Of a stretch of 64,000 nt of DNA, positions 10,500 through 22,359 are shown one piece after another; within the stretch, counting starts at the first letter, position 1; each line of letters starts with the position of its first letter. The notes below the pieces were generated by a model. It saw only the letters and a list, made by a program, of their open reading frames with translations. It made no database searches and had not been told where the DNA came from. Made by a program: the position numbers and the translations under genes. Origin of the DNA: Tetracentron sinense (Eukaryota; Streptophyta; Magnoliopsida; Trochodendrales; Trochodendraceae); NCBI GenBank assembly GCA_015143295.1, contig CM026557.1, positions 28,243,760-28,307,759 of the forward strand, read 5' to 3'.

Positions 10500-13001
10500 A
10501 ATTTTCTGGATAGTTTCCCTAATTCATGGTACGTGGATTCTAGATCCAATCGACAAGGCAAAAGCAGATGCTTAAAGTTGACTCGGGTGCAAATGTTGCA
10601 GTCAAGTCAATAGGCGTGTTTACTCTTTATTTACCTCAATGAAAGACTTTGATTTTTAGAAGACTGTTTTCATGTGCCTAGTACACACAAGAATTTGATT
10701 TCAGTATCTAAGCTTTTATTTTGTGGATTATTTATCAAATTTAATTCAATAGTTGAAATTAAGAAAGATGGAATGGTCTTTATTTAATATTTCATTTGGT
10801 AAATAATGAAAGTTTGCAAAGTAACAATGCCTCTTCATCTAGAATGTCTTGAATGAAGTGACATTACACAAAGTCAACTTATCTTTGGCATAAGAGACTT
10901 GGTCACATTAATCTTGATAAGATCAATAGGTTGGTAAAAGATGGTCCCCTTGAATTTCTCAAGACAGAACCACTCCCTACTTGCGAGTCATGTCTAAAAG
11001 GGAAGATGACCAAGAAGCCTTACCCTAAAAAGGTAGGAAGAGCTGAAGAAAAGTTAAGACTCATGCATAATGATGAATGTGGTCCATTTAATATTGGTGC
11101 ACGAGGGCAATACCAATATTTTGTCACATTTACCGATGACTATTCTAGATATGGATATGTCTAATAGATGCAACACAAATCTGATACTTTTGAAAAGTTC
11201 AAAGAATTCAGATTAGAAGTTGAGAATCAAATAGACAAATCCATAAACACTTCGATCAGATCAAGGTGGGGAATACCTCACCAACGATTTTATGGATTAC
11301 TTAAGGGATAATGAGATTATCTCACAATGGTTAAGTCCTACCTCATCTAAAAAAAATGGTGTTTCTAAAAGAAGAAATCGGACCTTATTAGATATTGTTC
11401 GATCTATGATGAGCCATGTCGATGTACCTTCCTATCTTTGGGGGTATGCTTTACAAACTGCCATTAACATTCTGAATCGGGTTCCTTCTAAATCCATACC
11501 GGTTACACCCTATAAATTGTGGACTGGGCGAAAACCTAGTTTACAACAACTAAGGGTATGGGGTTGTCTTATGCATGTTTGCAAACTCGAACCCACAAAG
11601 TTAGAATCTAGAACAGAAAAATAAAATTTTGTAGGGTATCCAAAGGAAACTAAGGGTTTCTATTTCTACTCCAAGGCAGACTAAATAATAGTTGTTAGGA
11701 ATCATGCCACCTTCTTGGAGGAAGCAATGGATCTTCTTAAGAAGGTTGAATTTCATAAGATGAAGGACAACACAGCCATTATCCCAAATGAACCTAATCC
11801 TTCCACTACAAACTCTTTTAATTCTATTCCACTGAGAAGGTCTGAAAGAGTTTCTAGACCACTAGATAGACTTCAGTATTACAATGATGAGGTTTATCTA
11901 GTTACTCCTGATGACGAGGATATAGATCCTAATACTTATCAGGAAGCTACATTAGATGTAGATGCATCTCAATGGAATAAAGCCATGAATGCTGAAATAG
12001 ATTCCATGTATGACAACAACATCTGGACTTTAGTAGATCCACCAGATGGTATAAGGCTAATTGGATGTAAATGGATTTACAAAAAGAAGAAGGGTACCGA
12101 TGGAAACGTGGAAACCTATAAAGCAAGACTTGTTGCAAAAGGTTACACTCAAATTCAAGGAGTTGATTATGAGGATACCTTTTCACCTATAGCTATGCTC
12201 AAATCCATGAGGCTATTGCTAGCTATAGCTGCACACAATGACTATGAGATATGGCAAATGGATATCAAAACTGATTTCCTTAATGGAATGTTAGAAAAAC
12301 ATATCTATATGAAGCAACCTGAGGGCTTCATTGCTCCTAACCAGGAGAATATGGTTTTATAAACTAAACAAGTCGATATATGGTTTGAAACAAGCTTGTA
12401 GAAGATTTGATCTGTCATTCAAAGAATTTGGATTCCAAAAAAATTTAGAAGAATCTTATAATTACAAGAAGAATAGTTAGAGAGCGGTAGAATACCTTAT
12501 TCTTTATGTAGATAACATCCTACTCATTAGGAATGTTGTAGGGATGTTGTCATTAATTAAGATTTGACTTTCTCAGTATTTTCAAATGAAAGATTTGGGA
12601 GAGGTATCCTATATTCTCGGAATAAAGATTCTAAGAGATAGAAAATGCCGGATGTTGGGATTGAGCCAAACTTCCTATATTGACAAGATTTTGTCAAGGT
12701 ACAGTATGAGTGATTGTAAGACAACTCTCATTCATTTTAAATATGGTGTTACTTTGTCTAAAACGATGACTCCTTTATTAGCTAATGAGATCGAGCAGAT
12801 GAAGAGGTGCCCATATGCTTCGGTAGTTGGAAGCCTCATGTATGCTATGCTTTGTACTAGACTGGATATCTGTCACGCAATGGGAGTTGTTAGTCGATTT
12901 CAAAGCAATCTAAGTATTAGATATTTAATTAGACTGCTGTGAAGCACATCATGAAGTACCTGAAATTGACTAGGGATTATGTGCTTACTTTTTACTTAGA
13001 G
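10500..13001 (+). pseudogene. Ty1/copia pol, broken (protease, integrase, RT, part of RNase H)
   Basis: Order protease-integrase-RT-RNase H is typical of copia. The protease region near 10530 is decayed: SWYVDSRSN replaces a DSG motif. The integrase zinc region (LWHKRLGHINLDK, CESCLKGK) leads to core fragments HNDECGPF and FTDDYSRY. RT is clear at 11950-12360 (CKWIYKKKKGT, ARLVAKGYTQ, QMDIKTDFLNG), then YVDN near 12510 where YVDD is expected. Several stops and frameshifts separate the pieces. RNase H starts near 12590 and is cut at 13001 by a solo LTR. A large part of RNase H appears to be missing between here and 15990. Confidence 0.88.
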
Positions 13002-13308
13002 TGTAACGTCCCAAAATACCCCTTAGGAGATAGGATACTTTAGCGACGTGACTTAACCTTAAATCAACCTGCAAAGAGTATACAAGGCAAGCTAAACAGT
13101 GAACAAAAATTTCTTTTAATAACTTACTATATTCCAAGTGCAATTGATTACAATAATTGGATAGAAATTTAAAACATGTACATGAACGCCTTAGCTTGAG
13201 TCTCAACTCAAGTAATACAAACCTCCCTAGACACAAGAACCCAAAATACATGCCTCTCTCTCTCTCACTCATCCCAACCATTGGCTACATGCCAAGATTT
13301 CCTAATAT

Positions 13309-13392
13309 CTAGGTAACCATTTGAATGACCTCCTGCTCACCCTGAGCTACCTCGATCCAAGAAACCGGTGTACATATGTCATATAGTGTACC
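13309..13392 (-). CDS. LTR-embedded short ORF, degraded module
   Basis: A 27-residue minus-strand frame follows the hairpin and acceptor-like site. It keeps the DIC...W-IE spacing of the other modules (YDICTPVSWIEVAQGEQE) but is shorter and less acidic. This is probably a diverged version of the recurrent LTR module. Translation is not shown. Confidence 0.3.
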   Translation of the reverse strand, partial: GTLYDICTPVSWIEVAQGEQEVIQMVT

Positions 13393-13719
13393 TGTCGACA
13401 TAAAAGTACGGCTGAGTATGGAATACTCAATGAGTACAAGCTACTAATTAACAATAGTAATAACATTAATATGTAATATATGATACAGTTCATCCAAAAG
13501 ATACATAATCAGAGTGCGGAAGCTAAAACGACATAACAACGTAAAGTTAATTATGAACGTCATATTTTAACTCATGCATCGTAAATTCATATTCAAAAGT
13601 CATGACTTATTCTTGAAAATACTTTTTGTGGTTTCCAAAACTTGCTTGCCGTATTTACAACTTATTCTTGTCTTGTTCTTGTATCGTGGGAATCACACAT
13701 GCCTTTTTGTTCTTGTTTA

Positions 13720-14200
13720 GCTAGTACCCGAACTATGAAATGGACGGACGTACTAGGTTCTTGTCTTGCTTAACTAATGCCCGAACTATAACGGAACGGA
13801 ACACATTAGCCTCATGTCTTGTTTGGCTAGTACCCAAACTATGACTTGGACGGTCATACTAGCCCTTGCCTTACTTTGCTAATGCCCGGACTATAATGGA
13901 AAAGAACACATTAGCATCTTGCTTACTAATGCCCGGACTATGATTGAACGGAACACATTAGTATCCTTGCCTTGACTTGACTAGTGCCTGGACTATGGTG
14001 GAACGGAACACACTAGTTATTCTTGCTTGACTAATGCCCGTACTATAATGGAACGGAACACATTAGCCTCTTGACTTGCTTGACTAATGCCCAGACTATA
14101 ATGGAACGAAACACACTAGTAAATTTACTTGCTTAGCTAATGCCCGGACTATGATTGAACGGAACACATTAGCATCTTCATTTATTTGCTTATCATGTTT
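13720..14200 (-). repeat. Tandem repeats with CTAATGCCCGGACTAT units
   Basis: At least seven imperfect units of about 45-75 bp contain GCCCGGACTAT followed by GGAACGGAACACATTAG. CTAATG and CATTAG at the unit ends are inverted, so each unit could fold back. They lie between the donor-like and acceptor-like sites of the LTR. Confidence 0.8.
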
Positions 14201-15297
14201 TCTTGTGAGCCAGGTATGACATATCCTAGGGATATGCCCTACCCTTGACATTCATACTTGTTTCACCATTCACGTTTCTTGTTCTTGGTTCTTTCTTTTC
14301 CTATACTTGTACCTGTGTGTGACCCTTGGTGATGTCATGTTGACGTGAGACAATAAAGCATAATAGCATCACTTATATCTTCCTAGACATGAGGGACTTC
14401 ATGAAATCACATAGAGCATTTGAAGGAACATATATTATATTTAATCAAGAACTACCCAATTGGGGAAAACCCTAAATCATGATACCATGGTCTTGATTTG
14501 GTTCACTCTATTCCTCTTGTGTGCTTATGTGTGTGGCAAAGAGTGGCAATCATGATGAGATGTACAAATCAAGAGGTTGCATGTAGCATTCAAAATCCTT
14601 CTATAGACTTGTGAGGAAATAGGTAATTTATGTAGGGCATTTAGTCAAATTCACTCCTTAGGAAAATGATATGAATCATGCGTGCATAGTCTTGATTTAA
14701 TTCCTTAAATTCTCATTGAGACATTTTATCAAACACTTGGTATATAACTTATTTAGACCCATTTATTTGAGTTCTTAGTTCATGCATTTCATCAACAATA
14801 CACGTGTGTTTGTTATGTGTAAAATGCCCATCCTTCATTTTCCATCACACCATACATTACAACATATGACATCCAATCGCCTCCACATCCAACATTCCAC
14901 ACCTCATCCATCACTTAATCATCTTGTATAAATTAGGGCATTATTAGTGAAATGTAGAAATTTGGGTTTACACAAGCTCAAACCATTCTCAATTCAAGAA
15001 AACTAGGTTATTACTAAGTGAGCTAGTGAGGGTGTACTAACCTTGAAGATCAAGCTTGATCTTGGGTGGAACCCTTGATTTGGGATCTCCTTGCTTGAGG
15101 AAGAACACTACTTGAAGATGGAGGAGTCCTTGCTAGGTGAGGAATACCCACATTGATTTTGGCTCCACTTGATCTCCACAAAACCCCTCTTGAAAATCCC
15201 CAATCTTCCTTCCCTTTCTCCCTCTCAATCCCTCTCTAGGTTTAGGTTCCCCCAAAAACCCCCAAAAACTCGGTTTTAAGAGCCAACTGGGCGCGAG

Positions 15298-15443
15298 TGC
15301 GATTGATCGCACCTTTGGTGCGATCTATCACACTTGAACCCGAAAGGAATCAAAAAAACGTGCCTGAATGCGATCGATTGCAGAAATCTGCGATAGATCG
15401 CACCATTTTGCGATCGATCGCAACTTATTTGCGATAGATCGCA
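15298..15443 (-). promoter_or_regulatory. U3 palindrome array, TGCGATCGATCGCA variant
   Basis: Fourteen-base sites lie at 15298, 15319, then 15369, 15389, 15409 and 15430, giving spacings of 21, then 20, 20 and 21. The consensus TGCGATCGATCGCA is palindromic; several copies have paired changes at the centre. The array lies immediately 5' of the LTR leader. Confidence 0.65.
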
Positions 15444-15989
15444 CCCCTATGTTTTGGATTCCAACAGATTTTACCAAACTTTAGTATTTTGACCATAACT
15501 TTTGACTCGTTCATTCGATTTTGACAATTCAACTTGCGTTGGATTCATATTTCAAAGAGAAACAACTTTGATGTTTTAAAAAAATCAAAATTTTGAGTTT
15601 TAAAAGGTCCAAATGGGCCCACAAGTGAACTGGTCTGCAATTTCAGCAGAAAAACAACGGAAAACCCACTTTTGACTTAGCTTAGACTCAAAATATGGAA
15701 AAACATTAAACATGAACCTCGAAGGAGATTCCAACACGGTTCGAATGGTTCAAAAATCACTTTATTCTGATAAGTGGTGAGAGAACTAGACTACTCTCAA
15801 GTTTGAGGGATGTTCAGACATTCCTCTAGACCCTTGGCTTATTTCCATATTCCTTCTACCTTGAATCCAACCCCTACTCTATTCTTATAACTCAAAATCC
15901 TAGGTTCTTAAACCAACTAAGGTAACCCATGGGCACAACCCTACTCACATGAACAGTGCATTTGAAAAATTTTGGGGCTCTACATAGAG

Positions 15990-16151
15990 GAAGTATCATC
16001 TCATTAATGAGAATATTGAGAGGCAAGACATCTTTGTTACAAAGATTAGGTCTCAACTTAATGTTGCTGACCCGATGACTAAAGCTTTATCAGATAAAGC
16101 ATTTGTAACACACTTAGATACTATGGGATTGAAATCTATGTCACAGTGACT
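15990..16151 (+). pseudogene. Ty1/copia RNase H C-terminus
   Basis: The frame resumes after the inserted LTR and its TAGAG copy with KYHLINENIE, then ADPMTKALSDKAF, the usual C-terminal signature of copia pol, and ends at a stop near 16149. It is the 3' end of the pol started at 10500. Confidence 0.85.
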
Positions 16152-16158
16152 TTTATGG

Positions 16159-16169
16159 AAAGTGGGAGA
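16159..16169 (+). other. Polypurine tract of the copia element
   Basis: GAAAGTGGGAGA-like purine run immediately before the 3' LTR start at 16171. Expected plus-strand primer. Confidence 0.7.
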
Positions 16170-17686
16170 TTGTTAGACATTATGCCTTGAAAAATCATTT
16201 AGATTGTAAGATTTTTATTTATTAGATTAATAAAGACATCTTCTTTATCTATTGTGAATTCATTATGGGTAATTGACCATGATCATCAGATGATTTATAC
16301 GATATAAGATATCGATCAAGGTCCCCAGGATATATTGTAGGAAAGCTATGTGATAGGTATTGGACTATCACAGACAGATATAGCTTTTCAGTTCCTTATA
16401 CCTTATATAGTATCAACTATGGGTGAAGCTAGGCACTTCACTTATATGGTTGTCACAATGCTAAGATGTTCTCAATGGTTGAGATGTAGTTTTATCTCAA
16501 ACTATTGTAATGGAGACTACAAATCAGCATATGAGTGCTTAAATGTACACTAACTGATTGCATGTAATGAGAGACCTGTTGCATAAACATACTATCAGAT
16601 AGTTGGTCTCTCATTCACATTGAACAGTTTCGATGATCCTTAGATCTGATGAGTTGATCTATGACTGAGCAGTGATCTGACTGTTTTGATTGCACTTAAG
16701 TACTCTCTACCTGAGGGACTACGATACGGTGACAATTAGATAGTCAAAAAGCTATTCGAGTCATGATGAATTTCAAACATGAAATTCATGCTCATTAAAT
16801 TGAGAGATTATCCAAGTTCTAGTTAAGACAGTCGATGAAGCTTAAATCCTATGCAGGTGATTTTGAAATCAAACAAGTTTGAAATATATTTTTAATAAAA
16901 TATATTATACATAATAAAGGTTTTTCTCAAAATGTTTTACATGAGAAATTATTTCTCATGGCTTAATCAAATGTCTTGGAAACCCGGATGATTTACAATG
17001 GGCTATGAGTTAGATAGTATATTAATCTCGAAGGTCCATTAGGGATAATGTTATTGGAAGGATCAATCGAATTAAAAAGTTCATGTGACGGGATTCTTTA
17101 TTGGTTATTCTTACACTGGGATTCAATTGCAACATGGATATCTTACGTCACTTGTAATTCTGATGTCATTCCTATTTAAGGGTCAATGGGATAACATTGG
17201 GTAAGCCAGGGTTAGAATGTCCCAGAGCAATCTGTGGAGATACTCATAAAAAGAAATACAAGCTTAAATAATAAATTAAATGTTAATCTATATTTAATGG
17301 ATTAAATGTTAATCTTAATAAATAGATTAAATATTAATCTATGGTTTAGATTAAATGTTAATCTAAATTAAAGGATAATAATATAATTATTTAATTAACC
17401 AAATGTAAGGGGATATGGGTTTAACCCATATCCATAAAGACCATTAAGATTGTCGCGTCCCCAAAACTCACCCTAGGAGCTAGAGTGAATCTTGGACGAG
17501 ACTTGACATGACTTGACAAACCATCCTACAAAAGAGAGTCAGAGCATACAATAGCAGAAGCAAAATATCTATCCCATATATATATGTAATAAGGATCCCA
17601 AATTATGTACAATATCCAAAAGACAGGGTGGACATGCCCATCGCAAAATATACAAGTATGACACTCTCACCCACGCTCAATGTCTA

Positions 17687-17878
17687 CTAAACATAATCTA
17701 AATAGGGCCACTTATCCTTATCACCAGACTGAGGTTCCTCCTGAGGTACCTCCTCGATGTACTCCTTTTCCTCCCATGGACCAAGAGCACATATGTCAAA
17801 AGGAGCAGTCGCTTGCGTGAACATGAATCCAAATGCATGTATGCTTGAATGACCTGCAAATGCATGTATGCTTGTCAT
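17687..17878 (-). CDS. LTR-embedded short acidic ORF, 63-residue open frame
   Basis: A minus-strand frame with the core PFDICALGPWEEKEYIEE, then a PQEEPQS stretch and tail KWPYLDYV. The core and tail match the module in other LTRs, but the upstream hairpin is missing and the upstream residues come from repeats, so only about the last 42 residues belong to the module. No known domain; expression unproven. Confidence 0.4.
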   Translation of the reverse strand: MTSIHAFAGHSSIHAFGFMFTQATAPFDICALGPWEEKEYIEEVPQEEPQSGDKDKWPYLDYV

Positions 17879-19157
17879 GCCATGATATTTATATGCTTGC
17901 TTGAATTTAAATGTGCTTGCTTGTCATGCATGCTTGGGATGTTAGTGCCCTTGAACGACTTGAAGTCGGGAGTGTAAACTCCCTTCAGTGAAACATGTCA
18001 AACTACTTGAAGTCGGGAGTATAAACTTCCTTCAGCGAAAATGCAATAGAAACAACTTGAAGTCAAGTGCAAGCACCCTTCATGGAAACATGCATGCTTG
18101 GAAGGCGCACTAACATCTTGCTTGTCTTTGTGAGAACAAGGTAAGATATACCCAAGGATATGCCCTACCTTTTTACCAACCCGTACGTTTGGCCTTGTCA
18201 TGGTGTTCGTGAATCGAGATATTTTAATTCTTTGTCTTTTGTGAAATCAAAATCCGGTGTTCATGCTTGAAAATCTGAACTCATGATTTACATGTCGTGC
18301 TCGTGGATTGTGTACAATTCAATGCATGAAATAATTGAATATATCATTTCAAGGCAATAATTTATTGGAAACAAGTAGATATACAAGCATGCAATTCTAG
18401 ATAGCGAGTAAATCTACAATCATGCTATTCTAGAAAGCAAGTAAAGCTCAAATCATCCAACTTATAATGTGTGTTCATTATGCGTGAAATACCCTTCCCC
18501 TTTCCTCATCACATTTCAACTATCCATAGCATCCATTCACAAAATTCATCTCATAGCATGTAAAATTTAGGGAAAAGCAAGAAATAGGGAATCATAGCAA
18601 TAAATGAAAGAAAATATGACAAGTTGGGGAATAGGGGTACCGACCTTCAAATGGATGAGGGAAACCCTCCAAATTGTGAGTGGAGTTGCTGCCGAGCTTG
18701 GAGGAGGTGCTCCTCGCATGCTTTGCCTTGGATTTGAAGAATCCAAGGATTTGGTGATGATCTAGGTCACCCAATGTTGAATCCCTCTTGGAAACCCCCA
18801 CTCTCCTTCCTTTCTCTTCCAAGGTTTCTCTTTAGGTTTAGGGTAGCCCAAAACTGTCGCGACCCAAAATACCCCCTAGGAGTTAAGGGTACCTTGACTC
18901 GTGACCGCCGTATCATACCTCCAGTATGATACATAAGCCACACGTGGAAACCTGTCAGAGTACCTGAATATACATAGCGGAAATGAAATACAACGCACAG
19001 CAGAAAACAAAATACTAAACGTAGCGGAAGCAAAATGAATACTCCTATAACTTGGCTCAAGTAAGAACCAACAAGTGTACATGCGTGAGAAACACAAAAG
19101 TGGAGTGGACAAACCCCACACTCACATAACAAAAGACACAAGTTCTAAGCCGGTCGA

Positions 19158-19292
19158 TCAACAGAAATCGAAGTCACGACTCCTATCTAAAGCACCATCG
19201 TCATGATAGTGATCCATGGAAGGCTCCGGGTCACGGTACTCTTCCTCGACCCAAGGTTCGTCGCCACACAAATTGAATGGAACCCGAGCACC
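19158..19292 (-). CDS. LTR-embedded short acidic ORF (PWVEEEY type)
   Basis: A 44-residue minus-strand frame from the acceptor-like site to TGA. It reads ARVPFNLCGDEPWVEEEY, then an EPSMDHYHDDG segment and the end DFDFC. It has the same length as, and aligns along its whole length with, the frame at 60137-60271 in a different LTR. Confidence 0.42.
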   Translation of the reverse strand, partial: GARVPFNLCGDEPWVEEEYRDPEPSMDHYHDDGALDRSRDFDFC

Positions 19293-20304
19293 TGCCGATC
19301 ATAACAATATCGACTGAGCATGGAATACTCAGTGTATACAAACTAATAACAATAAAGCGGTTAGGCATGGAGCATACAAGACATGGAGAATGAAATCCAT
19401 AAATTCCTTAAAGCATGGAAACCGTGAAAACGTATGTGAGATAATAAAACTGTAACCGTGTGAGTCAATCGATAATCATAACCTTATGAGTTCTTGTGAG
19501 TTCATGGAGTTACTTAGAGTCATTATGATCCGTAGAGACATAGAGCATAGAGCAAGAACCTTAGAGCATTTCCATAGAGCATAACCATAGAGATCTTAGA
19601 GCATTTCATTGTGACCCGTGGAGCTTGTGAGACGATCTTAGAGCATTATCATAGAGTTTCCTTGTGAGCATGGTATGATCCTTAGAGCTTGTGAAACGAT
19701 CTTAGAGAAATCATAGAGTTACTTAGAATCATTCATTATTCGTCTTTTCGTGAAAAACCTTTGTTTGTACTTGGAGAAATCCATGGAAACCATCGGTTCA
19801 TGCGAGACATGCGAGCATATGCACTTAATAAGAGAAATCATCGTATTTAAGCATAGAATCCCTTAGAGGTATTTTATCAAACACTTAGAGTGCATCATAA
19901 TAGTAACCTTCATCCAAGTATACATATAATCACACATTTCCATACATAAAATCAATACACATAGATAGGGCATAGATAAGAAGAATCATAGTTAGTGACT
20001 AGTAGGATTGCAAGATTGTAGTAGAGTGTATCTACCTTGGGGAAATCAATGAGTTTGACTCCCAATGGCTGGAACAAGCAATAACCTTGTGTTCTTGGTT
20101 GAGAATCACCAAGGGAAGTGGAAGAACCTTGATCTTCCACAAGCTTGATCAACAAGTAGTTCCTCTCCTTCTTCTCTCTCTCAAAATCTCCTAAGATAGG
20201 GCACAGAGGGTTTCTGAAACCCTAAGGCACGAACTCAGCCTATTTATAGGCAAAGGGTGATGGCCAAAGTCTTAAACACCCTTAATGAAGAAAATCTGCG
20301 TGTG

Positions 20305-20489
20305 ACCGATCGATCGGTGGTATGGACCGAGCGATCAGTGGCTTCCGGTCGATCGGTGTTTATGACCGAGAGATCGGTCAAAAACATGCTCTCTGGAATT
20401 TTTCCTCATACAAAAAAGTTAACCGTGCGACAGCTATCGAGCGATCGGTGGTTGACCGATCGATCGCAGGTAATGACCGAGCGATCGGT
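20305..20489 (-). promoter_or_regulatory. U3 palindrome array, ACCGATCGATCGGT variant
   Basis: Sites start at 20305, 20326, 20344 and 20365, then at 20436, 20455 and 20476. Spacings are 21, 18, 21 and 19, 21. The gap between the two groups holds the conserved TATGAGGAAAAATTCC-like segment. The TATA box lies just downstream in LTR sense. Confidence 0.7.
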
Positions 20490-20785
20490 GCTCTGTTATG
20501 TTTGGACTGTTTTGACCATATCTTTTGACTCGCTCGTCGGATTTCGACGATTCAACTTGCGTTGGATCCGTCTTTTGAAACCGAACATTTCTGACATTTC
20601 GGAATTTCCGATTTCTCCCTTATTTATTAATTAGACTACAAAAACGGCCAATTAGCTACGAAGGTGCTATTTATTAAGGATGAAAAAGTCAGGGATGCTA
20701 CAAAAACCTTCCAAATGTAACCCCTATTTATAGGCAAAGGGGAGAAATCCCAAAAATCCCATATAAAAAATCTGGGTTCGCGACC

Positions 20786-20972
20786 TACAATCGATCGTAA
20801 CATATCTACGATCGATCGTAAATCTGTTACGATTGTTCGTAGTTTCCTACGATCGATCGTAAACGTTACAGAGAGTTTGACCATTTCTGAAATTTTACGA
20901 ACGATCATAGATTTTCTGTAATCGATCGTAGCTCACCTATGATTGTTCATAGGGTCTGTACGATCGCTCATA
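20786..20972 (-). promoter_or_regulatory. U3 palindrome array, TACGATCGATCGTA variant
   Basis: Two groups of four 14-base sites start at 20786, 20807, 20828, 20848 and at 20896, 20917, 20938, 20959, spaced 20-21 bp. The outer three bases are TAC/GTA rather than ACC/GGT, while the CGATCGATCG core is kept. This is the clearest four-plus-four layout in the window. Confidence 0.7.
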
Positions 20973-22359
20973 ATCCTGACAGAAATTTTCCATATTTTTC
21001 ATACTTTGATATTTTAGTCATAAATTTTGACTCATTTATCTGATTTTGACGATTCAACTTGCGTTGGACTCGTCTTTCCAAGGAAAACAATTTTGTGTCT
21101 AATGGACAAATCCTAATTTTTAGTTTTTAATTACCTAAATACCATCCAAAACTGGATGCTCTATAAAGGCGATGTTAAGACATTACCATTCTTGACACTT
21201 AGTGTATTTTATACTCTACTCCTTCACCTCAAATATTCACAAGCTTAAGGAAACACTCCTAAGGCTTTAATACGTGTCATAACATATCATTTGGGTCCAG
21301 GGTTCTATGAAGATGGACCTTAATGGTGGGCCCAAGCCCATGGGATGGAATCCCTAGGTGGGCTCCCACTTCAAGATCCCTAGGTTTATGGGATTTATTG
21401 GTTAGTAGATAATTATTAATTAATTAGTCCTTATCTAATGGGATTAGATACCTTACTTGGAAAAAAAGAAACAAAAAGATAAGGATAAGGATTATCCTTA
21501 ATCTAAACTTGGAGCTCATGACTCCCTCTTGCTCACGCCCCCTCTTGCTCACACCCACTTTGAGGAGTTTCTAATTTAATTAGAAGACCTATATTTTAGG
21601 GATTTAATTATATCTCTAATAGTTAGGGAGTTAGTTAGAATCCTTAGAATCGAGGCAATTAGTTATATCCCATTAATTAAAGAATCCTTTTAAGAAAAGG
21701 AATCCTAAATTAGAAAGTTTGTTATAACTAATTAGTTATGGATAAACATCAAGTTTAATTAATGATAAGAGTTATCATTATTTAGTAACTCTAAGGGATA
21801 ACAATCATTATTAGATAATGATTAGGATTTGTTCTATATGTGGATAAGATCCACATCTATATATACTCCAAGCCCAAATCTTGGGGCACAAGGAGAATCA
21901 TTTATTTTCTTCTCAAATTTTTGTGAGCGTAAGGTGGGGAGAAAAGAAAAACCCTTAAGGGAATTTCATGGGCTTAGGGAGAATATCCCTCAAGGGATTT
22001 TCGTAAGGGTAGTGTTAAGACCCTATATGATTTTGTGAGCTAGGGTTTTGAACCCTAAGGATTTTGTGAGATAGAAAGTCTATTTCAAAAATCTCTTTCA
22101 TTTCTAATCTTTTTCAAAGGCCAAGAGTAGATTCAAAAACTTCGCGGGGATAGCGAAGAACAATGATCGAGCTTTGAGTATTTTTTCGAGAAATCTGTAC
22201 AAAGAGTTCTGATAATTCATCGTGTTTTGTGCTTCACCGGTGAACATTATTCACCGAGGTAATTATCTAAACATATAGTTAATATTATTTGTTATCTATG
22301 GTGTAACAATCTTCGGGATCCAGTTTTCCACCTAAATTTTTTTATCTGGATTCCCTTCA

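Larger units (their letters stand above)
13002..15984 (-). mobile_element. Tekay-like solo LTR (duplication TAGAG)
   Basis: A 2983-bp minus-strand LTR flanked by TAGAG at 12997-13001 and 15985-15989. On the plus strand it begins TGTAACGTCCC and ends GGGGCTCTACA. No internal region is present. In LTR sense: conserved block near 15490-15545, palindromes with TGC/GCA arms (15298-15443), donor-like CAAG/GTTAGT at 15042/15041, tandem repeats 13720-14200, hairpin 13421-13440, acceptor-like ACAG/GT at 13392/13391, and a short acidic-type frame. Confidence 0.92.
18855..20702 (-). mobile_element. Tekay-like solo LTR (duplication AAAAC)
   Basis: An 1848-bp minus-strand LTR flanked by AAAAC at 18850-18854 and 20703-20707, nested in the LTR 17451-21309. 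On the plus strand it starts TGTCGCGACCC and ends GGGATGCTACA. In LTR sense: palindromes 20305-20489, TATAAATA at 20248-20241, a leader without ATG, donor-like CCAAG/GTAGAT at 20036/20035, hairpin 19313-19331, and acceptor-like GGCAG/GT at 19292/19291. Its acidic frame is closest to that of the outer gypsy LTRs. Confidence 0.92.
17451..21309 (-). mobile_element. Tekay-like solo LTR (duplication AAGAT), carrying a second one
   Basis: On the plus strand it begins TGTCGCGTCCCC and ends GGGTTCTATG; the CA/TG end has mutated from CTACA. AAGAT flanks both sides. Net length is about 2.0 kb after removing 18855-20702 and its duplication. In LTR sense it has the TACGATCGATCGTA palindrome array (20786-20972), a TATA box (20725-20732) and donor-like GAAG/GT at 18645/18644. 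The usual CTGAG...CTCAG hairpin is absent before the acidic frame, where short TGCATGTATGCTTG repeats occur instead. Confidence 0.85.
16171..22359 (+). mobile_element. Ty1/copia 3' LTR, split by nested solo LTRs
   Basis: The LTR starts TGTTAGACATTATGCC and ends ATTCCCTTCA at 22359. It is split at 17450/21315 by a solo LTR whose AAGAT duplication is at 17446-17450 and 21310-21314. The net length is about 2.3 kb. A TATA-like CTATATATA lies near 21857. The right flank begins CCCTA; the matching left flank is off-window. Confidence 0.88.
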
